64,000 nucleotides of DNA from Streptomyces sp. ISL-12 (GCF_018614415.1 NZ_JAGGOO010000072.1:1-64000), one strand, 5' to 3'. Positions 21,480-31,710 are shown, numbered from the stretch's first letter. A program made the numbers and translations. Notes: generated by a model not told the origin, from the sequence alone.

Positions 21480-23282
21480 TCACGCCTCCTTCGGGTCGAC
21501 AGGGCCGGCGGGACGGGGGTGGCGCGTGCGGCGGATCGGCGGCTTCGCGCCGAGGCTCTTCGGGTCGAGCCCGGACCACTTGTGGCCGCTCGCGAAGAAC
21601 GTGCGGCGGGCCATGAGCGTCAGCAGCGGCTTGGTGAAGAGGAACACGACCACCACGTCGAGCAGGGTGGTCAGACCCAGTGTGAACGCGAAGCCCTGGA
21701 CCTTGCCGACGGAGACGATGAAGAGGACCGCGGCGGCGAGGAACGACACGAAGTCGGAGACCAGGATGGTGCGCCGGGCGCGCGGCCAGCCGCGCTCGAC
21801 CGCGGGGCGCAGCGAGCGGCCCTCGCGGATCTCGTCCCGGACCCGTTCGAAGTAGACGATGAACGAGTCCGCCGTGATGCCGATGGCGACGATGGCGCCG
21901 CAGACGGCCGGCAGGTTCAGCGCGAAGCCGATGGTCGGGCCGAGCAGCGACATGATGACGTACGTCAGGATCGCGGAGACCAGCAGCGAGAGCAGGGCGA
22001 TGAACGACAGGCCCCGGTAGTAGAACAGCAGGTAGAGCACGACCAGGGCGAGGCCGATGGCGCCGGCGATCAGGCCGGCCTCCAGCTGGTCACCGCCGAG
22101 CGCGGCGGTGACGGTGGTGACGCTGTCCTCCTTGAAGCTCAGCGGGAGGGCGCCGTAGGAGAGCATGTTGGCGAGGTTCTGCGCCTCCTCCTGCGTGAAG
22201 CTGCCGGAGATCTCGGCGTTGCCGCCGGTCAGCGCCTGGCTGACGTACGGGTCGGAGACGACCTCGTTGTCCAGGACGATCGCGAACTGGTTCTGCGGCG
22301 ACTGGTTCTGCGCCAGCTTGCCGGTGATGCTCGCGAACTTCTTGGCGCCGCCGTCGGTGAAGTCCATCGTGACGGTCCAGCCGGCGGCGGTCTGCGTGTT
22401 GAAGACGGCCGAGGCCTTGTCGACGTCCGTGCCGTCGACCTCGGCGGGGCCGAGGATGTACTTCTGCCACTGGCCCTGCGCGTTCTGGCCGCAGGCCACC
22501 ATGGACTCGTCGTCCTTGGCGCCGTCGCCGGCCTTGGCGCGCTGCGCCTCGTCGGTGCAGTCGAGCTTGGTGTACGCGGCCTGCAGCGCGCTGTCGTCCG
22601 CGGAGGCGGACTCCGACGCGGAGGCGCCGGCGCTCGGGGACGCGGAGTCGGAGGCGGCGGCGCTCGCGGAGTCGGTCGCCGACGGGGTGGCGTCGGCCTT
22701 CAGGGCGTCGGTGAGGGCGCGGCCCTGGGAGGTGGCGGACGCCGAGGCGCTGTCGGAGGGCGAGGCGCTCTCGTCGCCGTCGGTGGCCTTCTCCGCGGCG
22801 CTCCCGGAGGCGTCGGGCGACGCGGAGGCGCTCCCGGAGGCGCTCGCCGAGGGGCTGGCCGAGGCGGCCACGCCGGAGACCTCGGTGGCGAGGACCGGGC
22901 GGAAGTAGAGCTTGGCGGTGGTACCGACCTGCTTCCGGGCGTCCTCGGAGTTCGTCCCCTTGGGAATGTTGACGATGATGTTCCGGTCGCCCTGGGTCTG
23001 TACCTCGGCCTCGGAGACACCCAGACCATTGACACGGCGTTCCATGATCTCGACCGCGGTGTCCATGTTGGTCTTGTTGATCGCGGATTCCTGGCCGGGC
23101 TCCGATTCGGCCCGGAGCGTGATGCTCGTGCCGCCGGCCAGGTCGATACCGAGACGCGGAGTGGTGTGCCCGGAGGCGAACATCCCTCCGGTGAGCGCCA
23201 CGATGGCGATCAGGATCAGGGCCAGCGAGCGCCCCGGCTTGCTCTGGGCGCTCGCGTTCCGGCCCTTTTTAGGTGCTGCCAC
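21480..23282 (-). CDS. secD: protein translocase subunit SecD
   Basis: 600 aa. It begins VAAPKKGRNASAQ, then a membrane segment near residues 20-38, then LGIDLAGGTSITLRAE, the SecD hallmark. The large extracytoplasmic domain is interrupted by a Ser/Ala/Asp-rich low-complexity insert of about 100 residues. Five C-terminal membrane segments include the conserved GITADSFIVYFERVRDE. The start is GTG 23282. It stands between yajC and secF in the yajC-secD-secF order. Confidence 0.95.
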   Translation of the reverse strand: MAAPKKGRNASAQSKPGRSLALILIAIVALTGGMFASGHTTPRLGIDLAGGTSITLRAESEPGQESAINKTNMDTAVEIMERRVNGLGVSEAEVQTQGDRNIIVNIPKGTNSEDARKQVGTTAKLYFRPVLATEVSGVAASASPSASASGSASASPDASGSAAEKATDGDESASPSDSASASATSQGRALTDALKADATPSATDSASAAASDSASPSAGASASESASADDSALQAAYTKLDCTDEAQRAKAGDGAKDDESMVACGQNAQGQWQKYILGPAEVDGTDVDKASAVFNTQTAAGWTVTMDFTDGGAKKFASITGKLAQNQSPQNQFAIVLDNEVVSDPYVSQALTGGNAEISGSFTQEEAQNLANMLSYGALPLSFKEDSVTTVTAALGGDQLEAGLIAGAIGLALVVLYLLFYYRGLSFIALLSLLVSAILTYVIMSLLGPTIGFALNLPAVCGAIVAIGITADSFIVYFERVRDEIREGRSLRPAVERGWPRARRTILVSDFVSFLAAAVLFIVSVGKVQGFAFTLGLTTLLDVVVVFLFTKPLLTLMARRTFFASGHKWSGLDPKSLGAKPPIRRTRHPRPAGPVDPKEA

Positions 23283-23411
23283 CTTCTCGTACTCCCTCTC
23301 GGGCCGCCTCGCGCGTCGGTGCGCCGACGGCCATGACATGGTGTCGGGATCCCGCGGGAACCGCGCATGTCCAAGGGCACGCGGGCACGGCCCGCGCGCC
23401 CCGGGGCACGG

Positions 23412-23900
23412 TTACTTCGCCTCGGAGTCGCCCTCGGACTTCTTCAGCGGCTCGTCCGTCTTCGCCTCGGCGGGCGCGGCGTCCGCGGCGGGCTCGTCCT
23501 TCTTGCCCAGCTCGACCTTGTCGTCGGGGGCGTCGGAGGCGGCGGCGGAGTCGTCGGACCCGGTGAGGGAGGAGGCGTCGTCCGGGACGAGGTCCTCGTC
23601 GGACTTCAGGTCGTGCTCGATGCCGTGGACGATGCGGTTGTACTCGTCGTCGCTCAGGACGGCACCGATGGCGTTCTTCGCGAAGAGCAGTTCGACGCCC
23701 GGACCGGCGTCGAGGAGGACCGTGTCCTCGCTGACCTCCTTGACCGTGCCGTACATGCCCCCGATGGTGCGGACACCGGAGCCGGGCTGCATCTGGTTCC
23801 GCATGTCGGCGGCCTGCTGCTGCTTCTTCTTCGCCGACCGGGTCATCAGGAACATGGCCCCGATGAGCACGATGAACGGGAGGAGGGTCATGAGACTCAC
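23412..23900 (-). CDS. yajC: preprotein translocase subunit YajC
   Basis: 162 aa. One N-terminal membrane segment (about 3-20, LMTLLPFIVLIGAMFLMTR) is followed by the YajC core: KKQQQAADMRNQMQPGSGVRTIGGMYGTV, then EDTVLLDAGPGVELLFAKNAIGAV. The acidic Ala/Asp/Glu tail of about 60 residues is an actinobacterial extension. YajC is an accessory of SecDF. It is the first gene of the sec group, so a promoter is expected in 23901-24141. Confidence 0.9.
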   Translation of the reverse strand: MSLMTLLPFIVLIGAMFLMTRSAKKKQQQAADMRNQMQPGSGVRTIGGMYGTVKEVSEDTVLLDAGPGVELLFAKNAIGAVLSDDEYNRIVHGIEHDLKSDEDLVPDDASSLTGSDDSAAASDAPDDKVELGKKDEPAADAAPAEAKTDEPLKKSEGDSEAK

Positions 23901-24094
23901 GGGTCGGTACTTCCTTCACACGACCGCGCTGTGAGCGGCCTGATGGTTGGGGGTGTCGTACGCAGCCGACAAGGGCGGCATCGGCGGAGTCTAAGCGAGT
24001 CCGCGCGCAGGGAACAACGCACAGGATGGCACCGGGGTTCCCTCTCGGGCCAATGCCCTCGCCGTCGCGGCTCCCTCACGCCTCTCTCACTCCT

Positions 24095-24138
24095 CTCCCG
24101 GCCCCCTCCCGGCCCCCTCCCGGACCCTTCCCGGGCCC
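24095..24138. repeat. four tandem 11-bp C-rich repeats between ruvB and yajC
   Basis: Four consecutive 11-mers: CTCCCGGCCCC twice, then CTCCCGGACCC and TTCCCGGGCCC. They end 3 bp before the ruvB stop codon. On the minus strand each unit gives runs of G, so a G-quadruplex or slipped hairpin in the ruvB 3' mRNA is possible. The region 23901-24094 shows no gene. Confidence 0.7.
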
Positions 24139-24141
24139 CTC

Positions 24142-25224
24142 TCATGCCCCGAACAGGTCCCCTTGTCCGTTTCCCGCGGCCGCCGAGCCGGGCGGGGTGA
24201 GACCGAGGTGCGCCCAGGCGGCGGGGGTGCCGATCCGGCCACGCGGCGTACGGGCTAGCAGGCCCTCGCGGACCAGGAACGGCTCGGCGACCTCCTCGAC
24301 CGTCTCGCGCTCCTCCCCCACCGCCACCGCCAGCGTCGACAGCCCGACCGGACCGCCGCCGAACAGCTTCAGCAGGGCCTCCAGGACGGCCCGGTCGAGG
24401 CGGTCCAGACCGCGGGCGTCCACCTCGTAGACCGCCAGGGCCGCCGCCGCGATGTCACGGGTGATCACGCCGTCCGCCTTGACCTGGGCGTAGTCGCGGA
24501 CCCGGCGCAGCAGGCGGTTGGCGATACGGGGGGTGCCGCGGGAGCGGCCGGCGATCTCGGCGGCGCCGTCGGTGTCGATCTCGACGTCGAGGAGGCCGGC
24601 CGAGCGGTGGATCACGCGTCGCAGTTCGGCCGGCTCGTAGAACTCCATGTGGGCGGTGAAGCCGAAGCGGTCGCGCAGCGGGGGCGGCAGCAGGCCGGCC
24701 CGGGTGGTGGCGCCGACCAGGGTGAAGGGGGGCAGCTCCAGGGGGATGGCGGTGGCGCCGGGGCCCTTGCCGACGATGACGTCGACGCGGAAGTCCTCCA
24801 TCGCCATGTAGAGCATCTCCTCGGCGGGCCGGGACATGCGGTGGATCTCGTCGAGGAAGAGGACCTCGCCCTCCTGGAGGGAGGAGAGGATCGCGGCGAG
24901 GTCGCCCGCGTGCTGGATGGCGGGTCCGGAGGTGATCCGGATCGGGGCCTCCATCTCGGCCGCGATGATCATCGACAGAGTGGTCTTGCCGAGGCCCGGG
25001 GCGCCGGAGAGCAGCACGTGGTCGGCGGTGGCGCCGCGCGCGCGGGCGGCGCGCAGGACGAGGTCGAGCTGCTCGCGGACCTTCTCCTGGCCGATGAACT
25101 CGTCCAGGTCCTTGGGGCGCAGGGCGGCCTCGACGGCCTGGTCCTCGCGGTCGGCGGCCGGGCCCACCAGCCGCTCGGCGGCGGCGCCGGTGTCGCCGGC
25201 GGCGGTGTCGTCGTCCCAGTTCAT
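24142..25224 (-). CDS. ruvB: Holliday junction branch migration helicase RuvB
   Basis: 360 aa, full length. The AAA+ motor has Walker [12 protein letters not shown], Walker [10 protein letters not shown], and sensor/arginine-finger motifs [18 protein letters not shown] and [20 protein letters not shown]-terminal winged helix includes [17 protein letters not shown]. It drives branch migration with RuvA during recombination and fork repair. It is the last gene of ruvC-ruvA-ruvB. Confidence 0.97.
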   Translation of the reverse strand: MNWDDDTAAGDTGAAAERLVGPAADREDQAVEAALRPKDLDEFIGQEKVREQLDLVLRAARARGATADHVLLSGAPGLGKTTLSMIIAAEMEAPIRITSGPAIQHAGDLAAILSSLQEGEVLFLDEIHRMSRPAEEMLYMAMEDFRVDVIVGKGPGATAIPLELPPFTLVGATTRAGLLPPPLRDRFGFTAHMEFYEPAELRRVIHRSAGLLDVEIDTDGAAEIAGRSRGTPRIANRLLRRVRDYAQVKADGVITRDIAAAALAVYEVDARGLDRLDRAVLEALLKLFGGGPVGLSTLAVAVGEERETVEEVAEPFLVREGLLARTPRGRIGTPAAWAHLGLTPPGSAAAGNGQGDLFGA

Positions 25225-25297
25225 GAGTGGTCTGCCTCGGTTCTCGCTACGGTCGCTACGGCTGGGGGGACAGCCGGCGGGGCGGCTGTCCGGGCGG

Positions 25298-25903
25298 CTA
25301 TCGGGCGCGGTTCAGCGTCTGCAGGGCCGCCTTGAGCAACGCGCCCACCTGGGGCGTACCGCCCGCCGCTTCCGCCTGCGGGGTGACGGCGGTCACGGCC
25401 TCGTCGGCCTCGCGGGTGGCGTACCCGAGGCCGATGAGGGCGGCGTGCAGCTGGTCGCGCCAGCCGGTGGAGACCAGGGCGCCGACGGCGGGGGCGCCGA
25501 CCGGCTCGCCGAGGCGGTCCTTCAGCTCCAGGAGCAGCTTCTGGGCGCCCTTCTTGCCGATGCCGGGGACGGCCGTCAGCGCCTTCTCGTCGCCGGTGGA
25601 GACGGCCCGGCGCAGGGCGTCGGGGCTGTGCACGGCCAGCATGGCCTGGGCGAGGCGGGGGCCGACGCCGCTGGCGGTCTGGAGCAGTTCGAAGACCTGG
25701 CGCTCGTCGTCGTCGGCGAAGCCGTACAGGGTGAGGGAGTCCTCGCGGACCACCAGGGAGGTGGCGAGCTTGGCCGGTTTCCCGACGCGCAGCGTGGAGA
25801 GCGTGTTCGGCGTGCACTGGACGGCCATGCCGACGCCGCCGACCTCGACCACCGCGGCGCCGGGGGCGAGGGCGGCGACCGTGCCGCTGACGAAGGCGAT
25901 CAT
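25298..25903 (-). CDS. ruvA: Holliday junction DNA-binding protein RuvA
   Basis: 201 aa. The N-terminal OB domain starts [25 protein letters not shown]. Paired helix-hairpin-helix motifs are present ([17 protein letters not shown] and [22 protein letters not shown]). The C-terminal domain III (DEAVTAVTP...) contacts RuvB. The true start is ATG 25903, overlapping the ruvC stop by 4 bp. Confidence 0.97.
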   Translation of the reverse strand: MIAFVSGTVAALAPGAAVVEVGGVGMAVQCTPNTLSTLRVGKPAKLATSLVVREDSLTLYGFADDDERQVFELLQTASGVGPRLAQAMLAVHSPDALRRAVSTGDEKALTAVPGIGKKGAQKLLLELKDRLGEPVGAPAVGALVSTGWRDQLHAALIGLGYATREADEAVTAVTPQAEAAGGTPQVGALLKAALQTLNRAR

Positions 25904-26439
25904 GCGGGGTGGCCTTTCGGTACGGAGCGGGTGTGCAGGGCGACGGCCTGCTGGAGCCGGTTCTGGGCGGGAGCGCGCCAGATGTGGCAGATGGCGAGGG
26001 CGAGGGCGTCGGCGGCGTCGGCCGGCCTGGGCGGGGCGGCGAGCCGCAGCAGCCGGGTCACCATGGCGCCGACCTGCGCCTTGTCGGCGCGTCCGGAGCC
26101 GGTGACGGCGGCCTTGACCTCGCTGGGCGTGTGCAGGGCGACGGGGATGCCACGCCGGGAGGCGCACAGGATGGCGACGGCGCTGGCCTGGGCGGTGCCC
26201 ATCACCGTGCGCACGTTGTGCTGGCTGAAAACGCGCTCCACCGCGACGTACTCCGGGCGGTGCTCGTCGAGCCACTGCTCGATGCCCTGCTCGACGGCGA
26301 CGAGGCGGTGGCCGAGGTCGGCGTCGGCCGGGGTGCGCACGACCCCGACGCCGATCATGGTCAGCGGGCGGCCCGCGACTCCCTCGACCACGCCGACCCC
26401 GCAGCGGGTCAGTCCCGGGTCGACTCCCAGTACGCGCAC
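25900..26439 (-). CDS. ruvC: Holliday junction resolvase RuvC
   Basis: 179 aa. RNase H-fold endonuclease with the first catalytic aspartate in [14 protein letters not shown], the glutamate in [23 protein letters not shown], and the last acidic pair in [15 protein letters not shown]. It resolves four-way junctions moved by RuvAB. The gene leads the ruvCAB operon; the YebC-family gene upstream is separated by a terminator-like hairpin. Confidence 0.96.
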   Translation of the reverse strand: MRVLGVDPGLTRCGVGVVEGVAGRPLTMIGVGVVRTPADADLGHRLVAVEQGIEQWLDEHRPEYVAVERVFSQHNVRTVMGTAQASAVAILCASRRGIPVALHTPSEVKAAVTGSGRADKAQVGAMVTRLLRLAAPPRPADAADALALAICHIWRAPAQNRLQQAVALHTRSVPKGHPA

Positions 26440-26499
26440 GCCGCTCCCTCCCCTCGATCACCTGTTTGTGCAGGCTATCGGGTGCCACTGACAGAGCGA

Positions 26500-26529
26500 C
26501 GGGCCGACGGGGTGTGTCCCGCCGGCCCG
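26500..26529 (-). terminator. terminator after the YebC-family gene
   Basis: Arms 26500-26511 and 26518-26529 form a 12-bp stem with one mismatch and a 6-nt loop, starting 18 bp past the YebC-family stop on the minus strand. Confidence 0.6.
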
Positions 26530-26547
26530 CTCAAGCCCGTGCGCGCG

Positions 26548-27300
26548 TTACGCGTCGACCTTCTCCATGACCTCGTCGCTGACGTCGAAGTTGGCGAAGA
26601 CGTTCTGCACGTCGTCGCTGTCCTCCAGGGCGTCGATCAGCTTGAAGATCTTGCGCGCGCCCTCCTCGTCCAGCTCGACCTGCATGGTCGGGACGAAGTT
26701 GGCGTCCGCCGACTCGTAGTCGATGCCGGCGTCCTGGAGGGCGGTGCGGACCGCGACCAGGTCGGTGGCCTCGCTGATCACCTCGAAGGTCTCGCCGAGG
26801 TCGTTGACCTCCTCGGCGCCCGCGTCCAGGACGGCGCCGAGGACGTCGTCCTCGGTCAGCTCGCCCTTGGGGACGATCACGACGCCCTTGCGGTTGAACA
26901 GGTACGACACCGAACCCGGGTCGGCCATGTTGCCGCCGTTGCGGGTCATGGCGACGCGCACGTCGGAGGCGGCGCGGTTGCGGTTGTCGGTCAGGCACTC
27001 GATGAGCACCGCGACGCCGTTCGGCCCGTAGCCCTCGTACATGATCGTCTCGTAGTCGGCGCCACCGGCTTCGAGACCGGCGCCGCGCTTGACCGCGGAG
27101 TCGATGTTCTTGTTCGGGACCGACTGCTTCTTCGCCTTCTGGATGGCGTCGTACAGCGTCGGGTTGCCGTCGACGTCGGCACCGCCCATGCGGGCCGCGA
27201 CCTCGATGTTCTTGATCAGCTTCGCGAAGAGCTTGCCACGCTTGGCATCGATGACGGCCTTCTTGTGCTTCGTCGTGGCCCATTTAGAGTGGCCGGACAT
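26548..27300 (-). CDS. YebC/PmpR family protein
   Basis: 250 aa. The start [28 protein letters not shown] is the family signature. Domains 2 and 3 follow, with [47 protein letters not shown] and [37 protein letters not shown]. The family was first described as transcriptional regulators; some members are now tied to translation of difficult peptides. Which applies here cannot be read. Its position between pdxST and ruvC is a standard gene order. Confidence 0.93.
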   Translation of the reverse strand: MSGHSKWATTKHKKAVIDAKRGKLFAKLIKNIEVAARMGGADVDGNPTLYDAIQKAKKQSVPNKNIDSAVKRGAGLEAGGADYETIMYEGYGPNGVAVLIECLTDNRNRAASDVRVAMTRNGGNMADPGSVSYLFNRKGVVIVPKGELTEDDVLGAVLDAGAEEVNDLGETFEVISEATDLVAVRTALQDAGIDYESADANFVPTMQVELDEEGARKIFKLIDALEDSDDVQNVFANFDVSDEVMEKVDA

Positions 27301-27349
27301 CTGCCTGTCTCCTTCGCGTAACCCATCTACTGAACGAACCCCAGAGATC

Positions 27350-27967
27350 CTACAAGGCATCCACCGCGCCCCGGGCGCGCACCATGTCGGTGAACAGGCG
27401 GTGCACGCGGTGGTCCCCGGTCAGCTCCGGGTGGAACGAGGTGGCCAGCGCGTTGCCCTGGCGGACCGCGACGATGTGGCCGTCGTGCTCGGCCAGCACC
27501 TCGGCCGATGCGCCGACGGACTCCACCCAGGGCGCGCGGATGAAGACGCCCTCCACAGGATCGCCGTCGACGCCCTGGATGTCGACCGCCGCCTCGAAGG
27601 ACTCGTTCTGCCGGCCGAAGGCGTTGCGGCGCACGATCATGTCGATGCCGCCGATGGTCTCCTGCCCGGAGCGCGGGTCGAGGATCTTGTCGGCGAGCAG
27701 GATCATGCCGGCGCAGGTGCCGTAGACGGGCAGGCCGTCCCGCACGCGCGCGCGGAGGGGTTCCATCACCCCGAAGAGGACGGCCAGTTTGGAGATGGTG
27801 GTGGACTCGCCGCCGGGCAGGACCAGGCCGTCGACCTCGGCGAGTTCGTCGGGGCGCCGGACGGGCCTGGCCTCCGCGCCGGCCGCGGCCAGGGCGGCGA
27901 GGTGCTCCCGTACGTCGCCCTGGAGGGCCAGGACGCCGATGACAGGTGTCTCGCTCACAGTGCTCAC
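27350..27967 (-). CDS. pdxT: pyridoxal 5'-phosphate synthase glutaminase subunit
   Basis: 205 aa. Class I glutaminase with the nucleophile cysteine in [12 protein letters not shown], the GGESTTI oxyanion loop, and the His-Glu pair in SFHPELTGD. It passes ammonia to PdxS for PLP synthesis. The start is GTG 27967, overlapping the pdxS stop (GTGA). A second GTG lies 9 bp downstream. Confidence 0.96.
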   Translation of the reverse strand: MSTVSETPVIGVLALQGDVREHLAALAAAGAEARPVRRPDELAEVDGLVLPGGESTTISKLAVLFGVMEPLRARVRDGLPVYGTCAGMILLADKILDPRSGQETIGGIDMIVRRNAFGRQNESFEAAVDIQGVDGDPVEGVFIRAPWVESVGASAEVLAEHDGHIVAVRQGNALATSFHPELTGDHRVHRLFTDMVRARGAVDAL

Positions 27968-28875
27968 CAGCCGCGGTTGGCGTACCGCTCGGCCTCGGGG
28001 AGGGTGTCGCAGTTGATGCCGACCATGGCCTCGCCGAGGTTGCGGGACGCGTCCGCGATGACCTTGGGGTCGTCGTAGAAGGTGGTCGCCTTGACGATGG
28101 CGGCGGCGCGCTTGGCCGGGTCGCCGGACTTGAAGATGCCGGAGCCGACGAAGACGCCCTCGGCGCCGAGCTGGCGCATCAGGGCGGCGTCGGCCGGGGT
28201 GGCCACACCGCCGGCGGAGAACAGCACCACCGGGAGCTTGCCCAGCTCGGCGACCTCCTTGACCAGCTCGTAGGGGGCGCGCAGCTCCTTGGCGGCGGCG
28301 TACAGCTCGTGGTTGTCACAGCCGCGCAGCCGGGCGATCTCGTTCTTGATCTGGCGCAGGTGGCGCACCGCCTCGACGACGTTGCCGGTGCCGGCCTCGC
28401 CCTTGGAGCGGATCATCGCGGCGCCCTCGGCGATGCGGCGCAGCGCCTCGCCGAGGTTGGTGGCGCCGCAGACGAAGGGGGTGGTGAACGCCCACTTGTC
28501 GGAGTGGTTGACCTCGTCGGCCGGGGTGAGGACCTCGGACTCGTCGATGTAGTCGACGCCGAGGGACTGCAGGACCTGGGCCTCGACGAAGTGGCCGATG
28601 CGGGACTTGGCCATCACGGGGATGGAGACGGCGCCGATGATGCCCTCGATCATGTCCGGGTCGGACATGCGGGCCACGCCGCCGTCCTTGCGGATGTCGG
28701 CCGGGACGCGCTCCAGGGCCATGACCGCGACGGCACCCGCGTCCTCGGCGATCTTCGCCTGCTCCGGGGTGACGACGTCCATGATCACGCCGCCCTTGAG
28801 CTGCTCGGCCATGCCGCGCTTCACGCGCGCGGTGCCGGTCTCGGGAGCCTGGTTCTCGGAGTGGGTGCTGGACAC
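27964..28875 (-). CDS. pdxS: pyridoxal 5'-phosphate synthase lyase subunit
   Basis: 303 aa, typical size. It is a beta/alpha-barrel that builds PLP from ribose 5-phosphate, glyceraldehyde 3-phosphate and ammonia. Signatures are [55 protein letters not shown] and [18 protein letters not shown]. The start is taken at GTG 28875 ([11 protein letters not shown]), which has GAGG upstream. It is coupled to pdxT by a 4-bp overlap. Confidence 0.97.
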   Translation of the reverse strand: MSSTHSENQAPETGTARVKRGMAEQLKGGVIMDVVTPEQAKIAEDAGAVAVMALERVPADIRKDGGVARMSDPDMIEGIIGAVSIPVMAKSRIGHFVEAQVLQSLGVDYIDESEVLTPADEVNHSDKWAFTTPFVCGATNLGEALRRIAEGAAMIRSKGEAGTGNVVEAVRHLRQIKNEIARLRGCDNHELYAAAKELRAPYELVKEVAELGKLPVVLFSAGGVATPADAALMRQLGAEGVFVGSGIFKSGDPAKRAAAIVKATTFYDDPKVIADASRNLGEAMVGINCDTLPEAERYANRGW

Positions 28876-28988
28876 GGAAGACCTCGCTGAAGAGATGAAG
28901 GGTTTCTGCAGCACTGAGGAAACGTGAACGGAGCAGGCCACAGCAAGGGCCAATGGGAAGACGGTGGATCGTTTTCCGGCGATTCCGG

Positions 28989-29531
28989 TCAGGCCGCCCG
29001 GTCGACCAGGGCCGTCGGCGGCTCGTCGTCCATCTCGAAGGCCAGCGGGAACGGGGCGTGGCCGGCCAGCCGGAACCAGCGGACCTTGCGGTGCTCGCGC
29101 AGCCGGCGGGCGGCGCCCACGGCGTCGTTGTGGAAGCGGCGGGCCATGGGGACGCGGCGCACCGCCTCGGTCAGCTCACCGGCCGCCTCCTCGCCGCCGG
29201 GGGCCTCGCGCAGGGCCGCCACCTGGTGCGCGTCCCCGAACACCGCCCGCAGCGCCTGGCTCAGCTCGCTCTCGGCGACCTCCCGCTGCTCCTCCTCGCT
29301 CTGCCGGGCGGCGTGCGCCGCCTCGTACAGGACGATCGAGGCGGCCGGGTCCAGGACACCGGCAGTGGCCAGTTCCTGCGCGACGGAGGCCCGGCGCAGC
29401 AACTGGGCGTCGAGCGCGGCGCGGGCGGCGTCGATCCGGGCGTGCAGACGGTCGAGGCGGCCCGCCGTCCAGCTCAGGTAGAGGCCGATCGCCACGAGGG
29501 CCACGGCGATCCAGATCAGGGTTGCGGTCAC
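28989..29531 (-). CDS. LemA-like membrane-anchored coiled-coil protein
   Basis: 180 aa. An N-terminal membrane segment (about 4-20) is followed by [31 protein letters not shown], resembling the start of the LemA helical domain. The C-terminal [40 protein letters not shown] parallels the LemA YN-AV...FP ending. LemA function is poorly defined. This is a divergent member by eye; a profile search could disagree. It lies upstream of pdxS on the same strand. Confidence 0.55.
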   Translation of the reverse strand: MTATLIWIAVALVAIGLYLSWTAGRLDRLHARIDAARAALDAQLLRRASVAQELATAGVLDPAASIVLYEAAHAARQSEEEQREVAESELSQALRAVFGDAHQVAALREAPGGEEAAGELTEAVRRVPMARRFHNDAVGAARRLREHRKVRWFRLAGHAPFPLAFEMDDEPPTALVDRAA

Positions 29532-29569
29532 GCTGCGCTAACTTACCTGGCGCCGTGTCGGCCTGAACG

Positions 29570-29599
29570 GCCTCGTCCTCGAACGCCGGACGGGCTGGA
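29570..29599. repeat. probable dispersed Streptomyces intergenic repeat
   Basis: The stretch reading CCTCGTCCTCGAACGCCGG followed by ACGGGCTGGA lies in the 110-bp gap between pimA and the LemA-like gene. I recognise this phrase from memory as a very common intergenic element in Streptomyces genomes. It contains no obvious coding sequence. Confidence 0.5.
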
Positions 29600-29641
29600 G
29601 AGCCGGACTCGGCCGTGCGGCGCCGTAGGCTCCCCTCCCGC

Positions 29642-30805
29642 TCAATCGCGGGCGAGCCCGAACCGTGCCCGCAGGCCCGTCGCCCGCTCGTCCGCCGCCA
29701 CCGCCGCCGCGCCCGCCGTCACCGTCTCGTAGACGGACATGATGTCCGCGCCGACCGTCGACCAGTCGAAGCGCCGCACGTGCGCGCTGCCCCGCGCCCG
29801 CAGTTCCGCCAGTCGCGCCGGGTCCTCCAGGAGCCGTACGGCCGTGGCGGCCAGCGCCCCGGCGTCCTCGTTGGGGAACAGCTCACCGGCGGCTCCCCGG
29901 TCCAGGACCTGGGCGAAGGCGTCGAGGTCGGAGGCGAGCACGGGAGCGCCCGCGGACATCGCCTCGACCAGGATGATCCCGAAGCTCTCGCCGCCGGTGT
30001 TGGGGGCCACGTACAGGTCGACGCTGCGCAGGAAGCGGGCCTTGTCCTCGTCGCTGACCATGCCGAGGAACTCCACCCGGTCGCGCAGCCCGGCGGGCAG
30101 GGAGGCGACCGCCTCCTCCTCGTCACCGCGGCCGGCGATCAGCAGCCGGGTCCCCGGACGGGCGGCGAGGATCTTCGGCAGGGCCTTCATCAGCACCGGC
30201 AGGCCCTTGCGGGGCTCGTCGATGCGGCCGATGAAGCCGATGGTGCCGCCCTGCCACTCGGGCCGGGGCTCGGCCTTGGCGAAGAAGTCGACGTCGACGC
30301 CGTTGGGGATGACGACCGCGTCGCCGCCCAGGTGCTCGACGAGAGTGCGGCGGGCGTACTCGCTCACCGCGATCCGGGCGCTGATCTTCTCCAGGGCCGC
30401 CTGGAGGATGGAGTACGCGGCGATCATCGCGCGGGAGCGCGGGTTGGACGTGTGGAACGTGGCCACGATCGGGCCCTGCGCCGCCCAGCAGGCCAGCAGG
30501 CCCAACGACGGCGAGGTCGGCTCGTGGATGTGGATGACGTCGAACGCGCCGTCGTGCAGCCAGCGCCGTACCCGCGCGGCGCTCAGGAACCCGAAGTTCA
30601 GCCGGGCCACCGAACCGTTGTACGGCACCGGCACCGCGCGGCCCGCGGAGACCACGTACGGCGGCAGCGGGGTGTCGTCGTCGGCCGGGGCCAGGACGGA
30701 CACCTCGTGGCCGAGCCGGATGAAGTACTCGGCGAGGTCGCGGATGTGGAACTGGACGCCGCCCGGCACGTCCCAGGAGTACGGGCAGACGATACCGATC
30801 CTCAT
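29642..30805 (-). CDS. pimA: phosphatidylinositol alpha-mannosyltransferase
   Basis: 387 aa, GT4-family GT-B glycosyltransferase. The N-terminus MRIGIVCPYSWDVPGGVQFHIRDLAE is characteristic of PimA. The donor-site motif PNTGGESFGIILVEAMSAGAPVLASD holds the conserved glutamates. It adds the first mannose to phosphatidylinositol at the inner membrane face. The start is ATG 30805, overlapping the acyltransferase stop by 4 bp. The gene order (PI-phosphate synthase, acyltransferase, mannosyltransferase) matches mycobacterial pgsA1-Rv2611c-pimA. Confidence 0.93.
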   Translation of the reverse strand: MRIGIVCPYSWDVPGGVQFHIRDLAEYFIRLGHEVSVLAPADDDTPLPPYVVSAGRAVPVPYNGSVARLNFGFLSAARVRRWLHDGAFDVIHIHEPTSPSLGLLACWAAQGPIVATFHTSNPRSRAMIAAYSILQAALEKISARIAVSEYARRTLVEHLGGDAVVIPNGVDVDFFAKAEPRPEWQGGTIGFIGRIDEPRKGLPVLMKALPKILAARPGTRLLIAGRGDEEEAVASLPAGLRDRVEFLGMVSDEDKARFLRSVDLYVAPNTGGESFGIILVEAMSAGAPVLASDLDAFAQVLDRGAAGELFPNEDAGALAATAVRLLEDPARLAELRARGSAHVRRFDWSTVGADIMSVYETVTAGAAAVAADERATGLRARFGLARD

Positions 30806-31710
30806 GAGGTCCCCTTCGCGGGCCCCAGGTCGGCGAGCCACAAGCGCTGCAGCATGTGCCAGTCCTCCGGATGCTCGGCGATCCCCGTGGCGAAGGCGTC
30901 GGCCAGCGCCTGTGTCATGACGGACGCCTTCTCGCGCCGGCTGCCTGACTCGGGTACCCCGACGGGCGGATGGACCCGGCCCCGCATGACGGGCGAGTCG
31001 TCGTACCAGAGGGTCACGGGCAGCAGGGCCGCGCCGGTCTGCTGGGCGAGCAGCGCCGGGCCGCCCGGCATCCGGGCCGGCTCGCCGAAGAACTCGACCT
31101 CGACGCCGGAGGCGGACAGGTCCCGGTCGGCGACCAGGCAGACCAGGCCGCCGGCCCGCAGCCGCCGGGCCAGCGTGCCGAACGCCGCGCCGCCGGTGTG
31201 CGGCAGGACCTCCATGCCGAGGCCCTCGCGGTAGGCGACGAAGCGGTCGTAGAGGGTCTCCGGCTTCAGGCGCTCGGCGACCGTGGTGAAGGGAATGCCC
31301 AGCTCGGTGGTGAGCCAGGCGCCGGCCAGGTCCCAGTTGGCCAGGTGCGGCAGGGCGACGACCGCGCCCTTGCCCGCGTCCATGGCCTCGGTCAGGTGGT
31401 GCAGGTCCTTGACGGTGACGCCGGCCGCGATCCGATCGCGGCTCCAGGCGGGCAGCCGGAAGGACTCCATCCAGTACCGCAGGTACGAGCGCATCCCCGC
31501 GCGGGAGAGCGCCGCGAGCCGTTCGGGGCTCGCGCCGGGCACCACGCGCGCGTAGTTGCGCTCCAGCCGCAGCACGCCCTGGCCGCGCCGCTTCCAGGTG
31601 AGGTCCGCGACGGTGCGGCCGAGCCGTGCCGCGACGGGCTCGGGGAGCTTCTTCACGGTGCTCCAGCCGGCGCCGTACAGCGCGTCGGTCAGCCGCTCCT
31701 GGGCGCTCAC
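30802..31710 (-). CDS. phosphatidylinositol mannoside acyltransferase (LpxL/HtrB-like)
   Basis: 302 aa. The HX4D acyltransferase motif is present as HLANWD. Flanking family residues include NYARVVPGASPERLAALSRAGMRSYLRYWMESFRL and LVADRDLSASGVEVEFFG. It most likely acylates the mannose of PIM1/PIM2, like mycobacterial PatA (Rv2611c). The start is GTG 31710 (VSAQERLTDALYGAGW), overlapping the stop of the synthase gene (GTGA), and the stop overlaps pimA, so all three are translationally coupled. Confidence 0.9.
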   Translation of the reverse strand: MSAQERLTDALYGAGWSTVKKLPEPVAARLGRTVADLTWKRRGQGVLRLERNYARVVPGASPERLAALSRAGMRSYLRYWMESFRLPAWSRDRIAAGVTVKDLHHLTEAMDAGKGAVVALPHLANWDLAGAWLTTELGIPFTTVAERLKPETLYDRFVAYREGLGMEVLPHTGGAAFGTLARRLRAGGLVCLVADRDLSASGVEVEFFGEPARMPGGPALLAQQTGAALLPVTLWYDDSPVMRGRVHPPVGVPESGSRREKASVMTQALADAFATGIAEHPEDWHMLQRLWLADLGPAKGTS

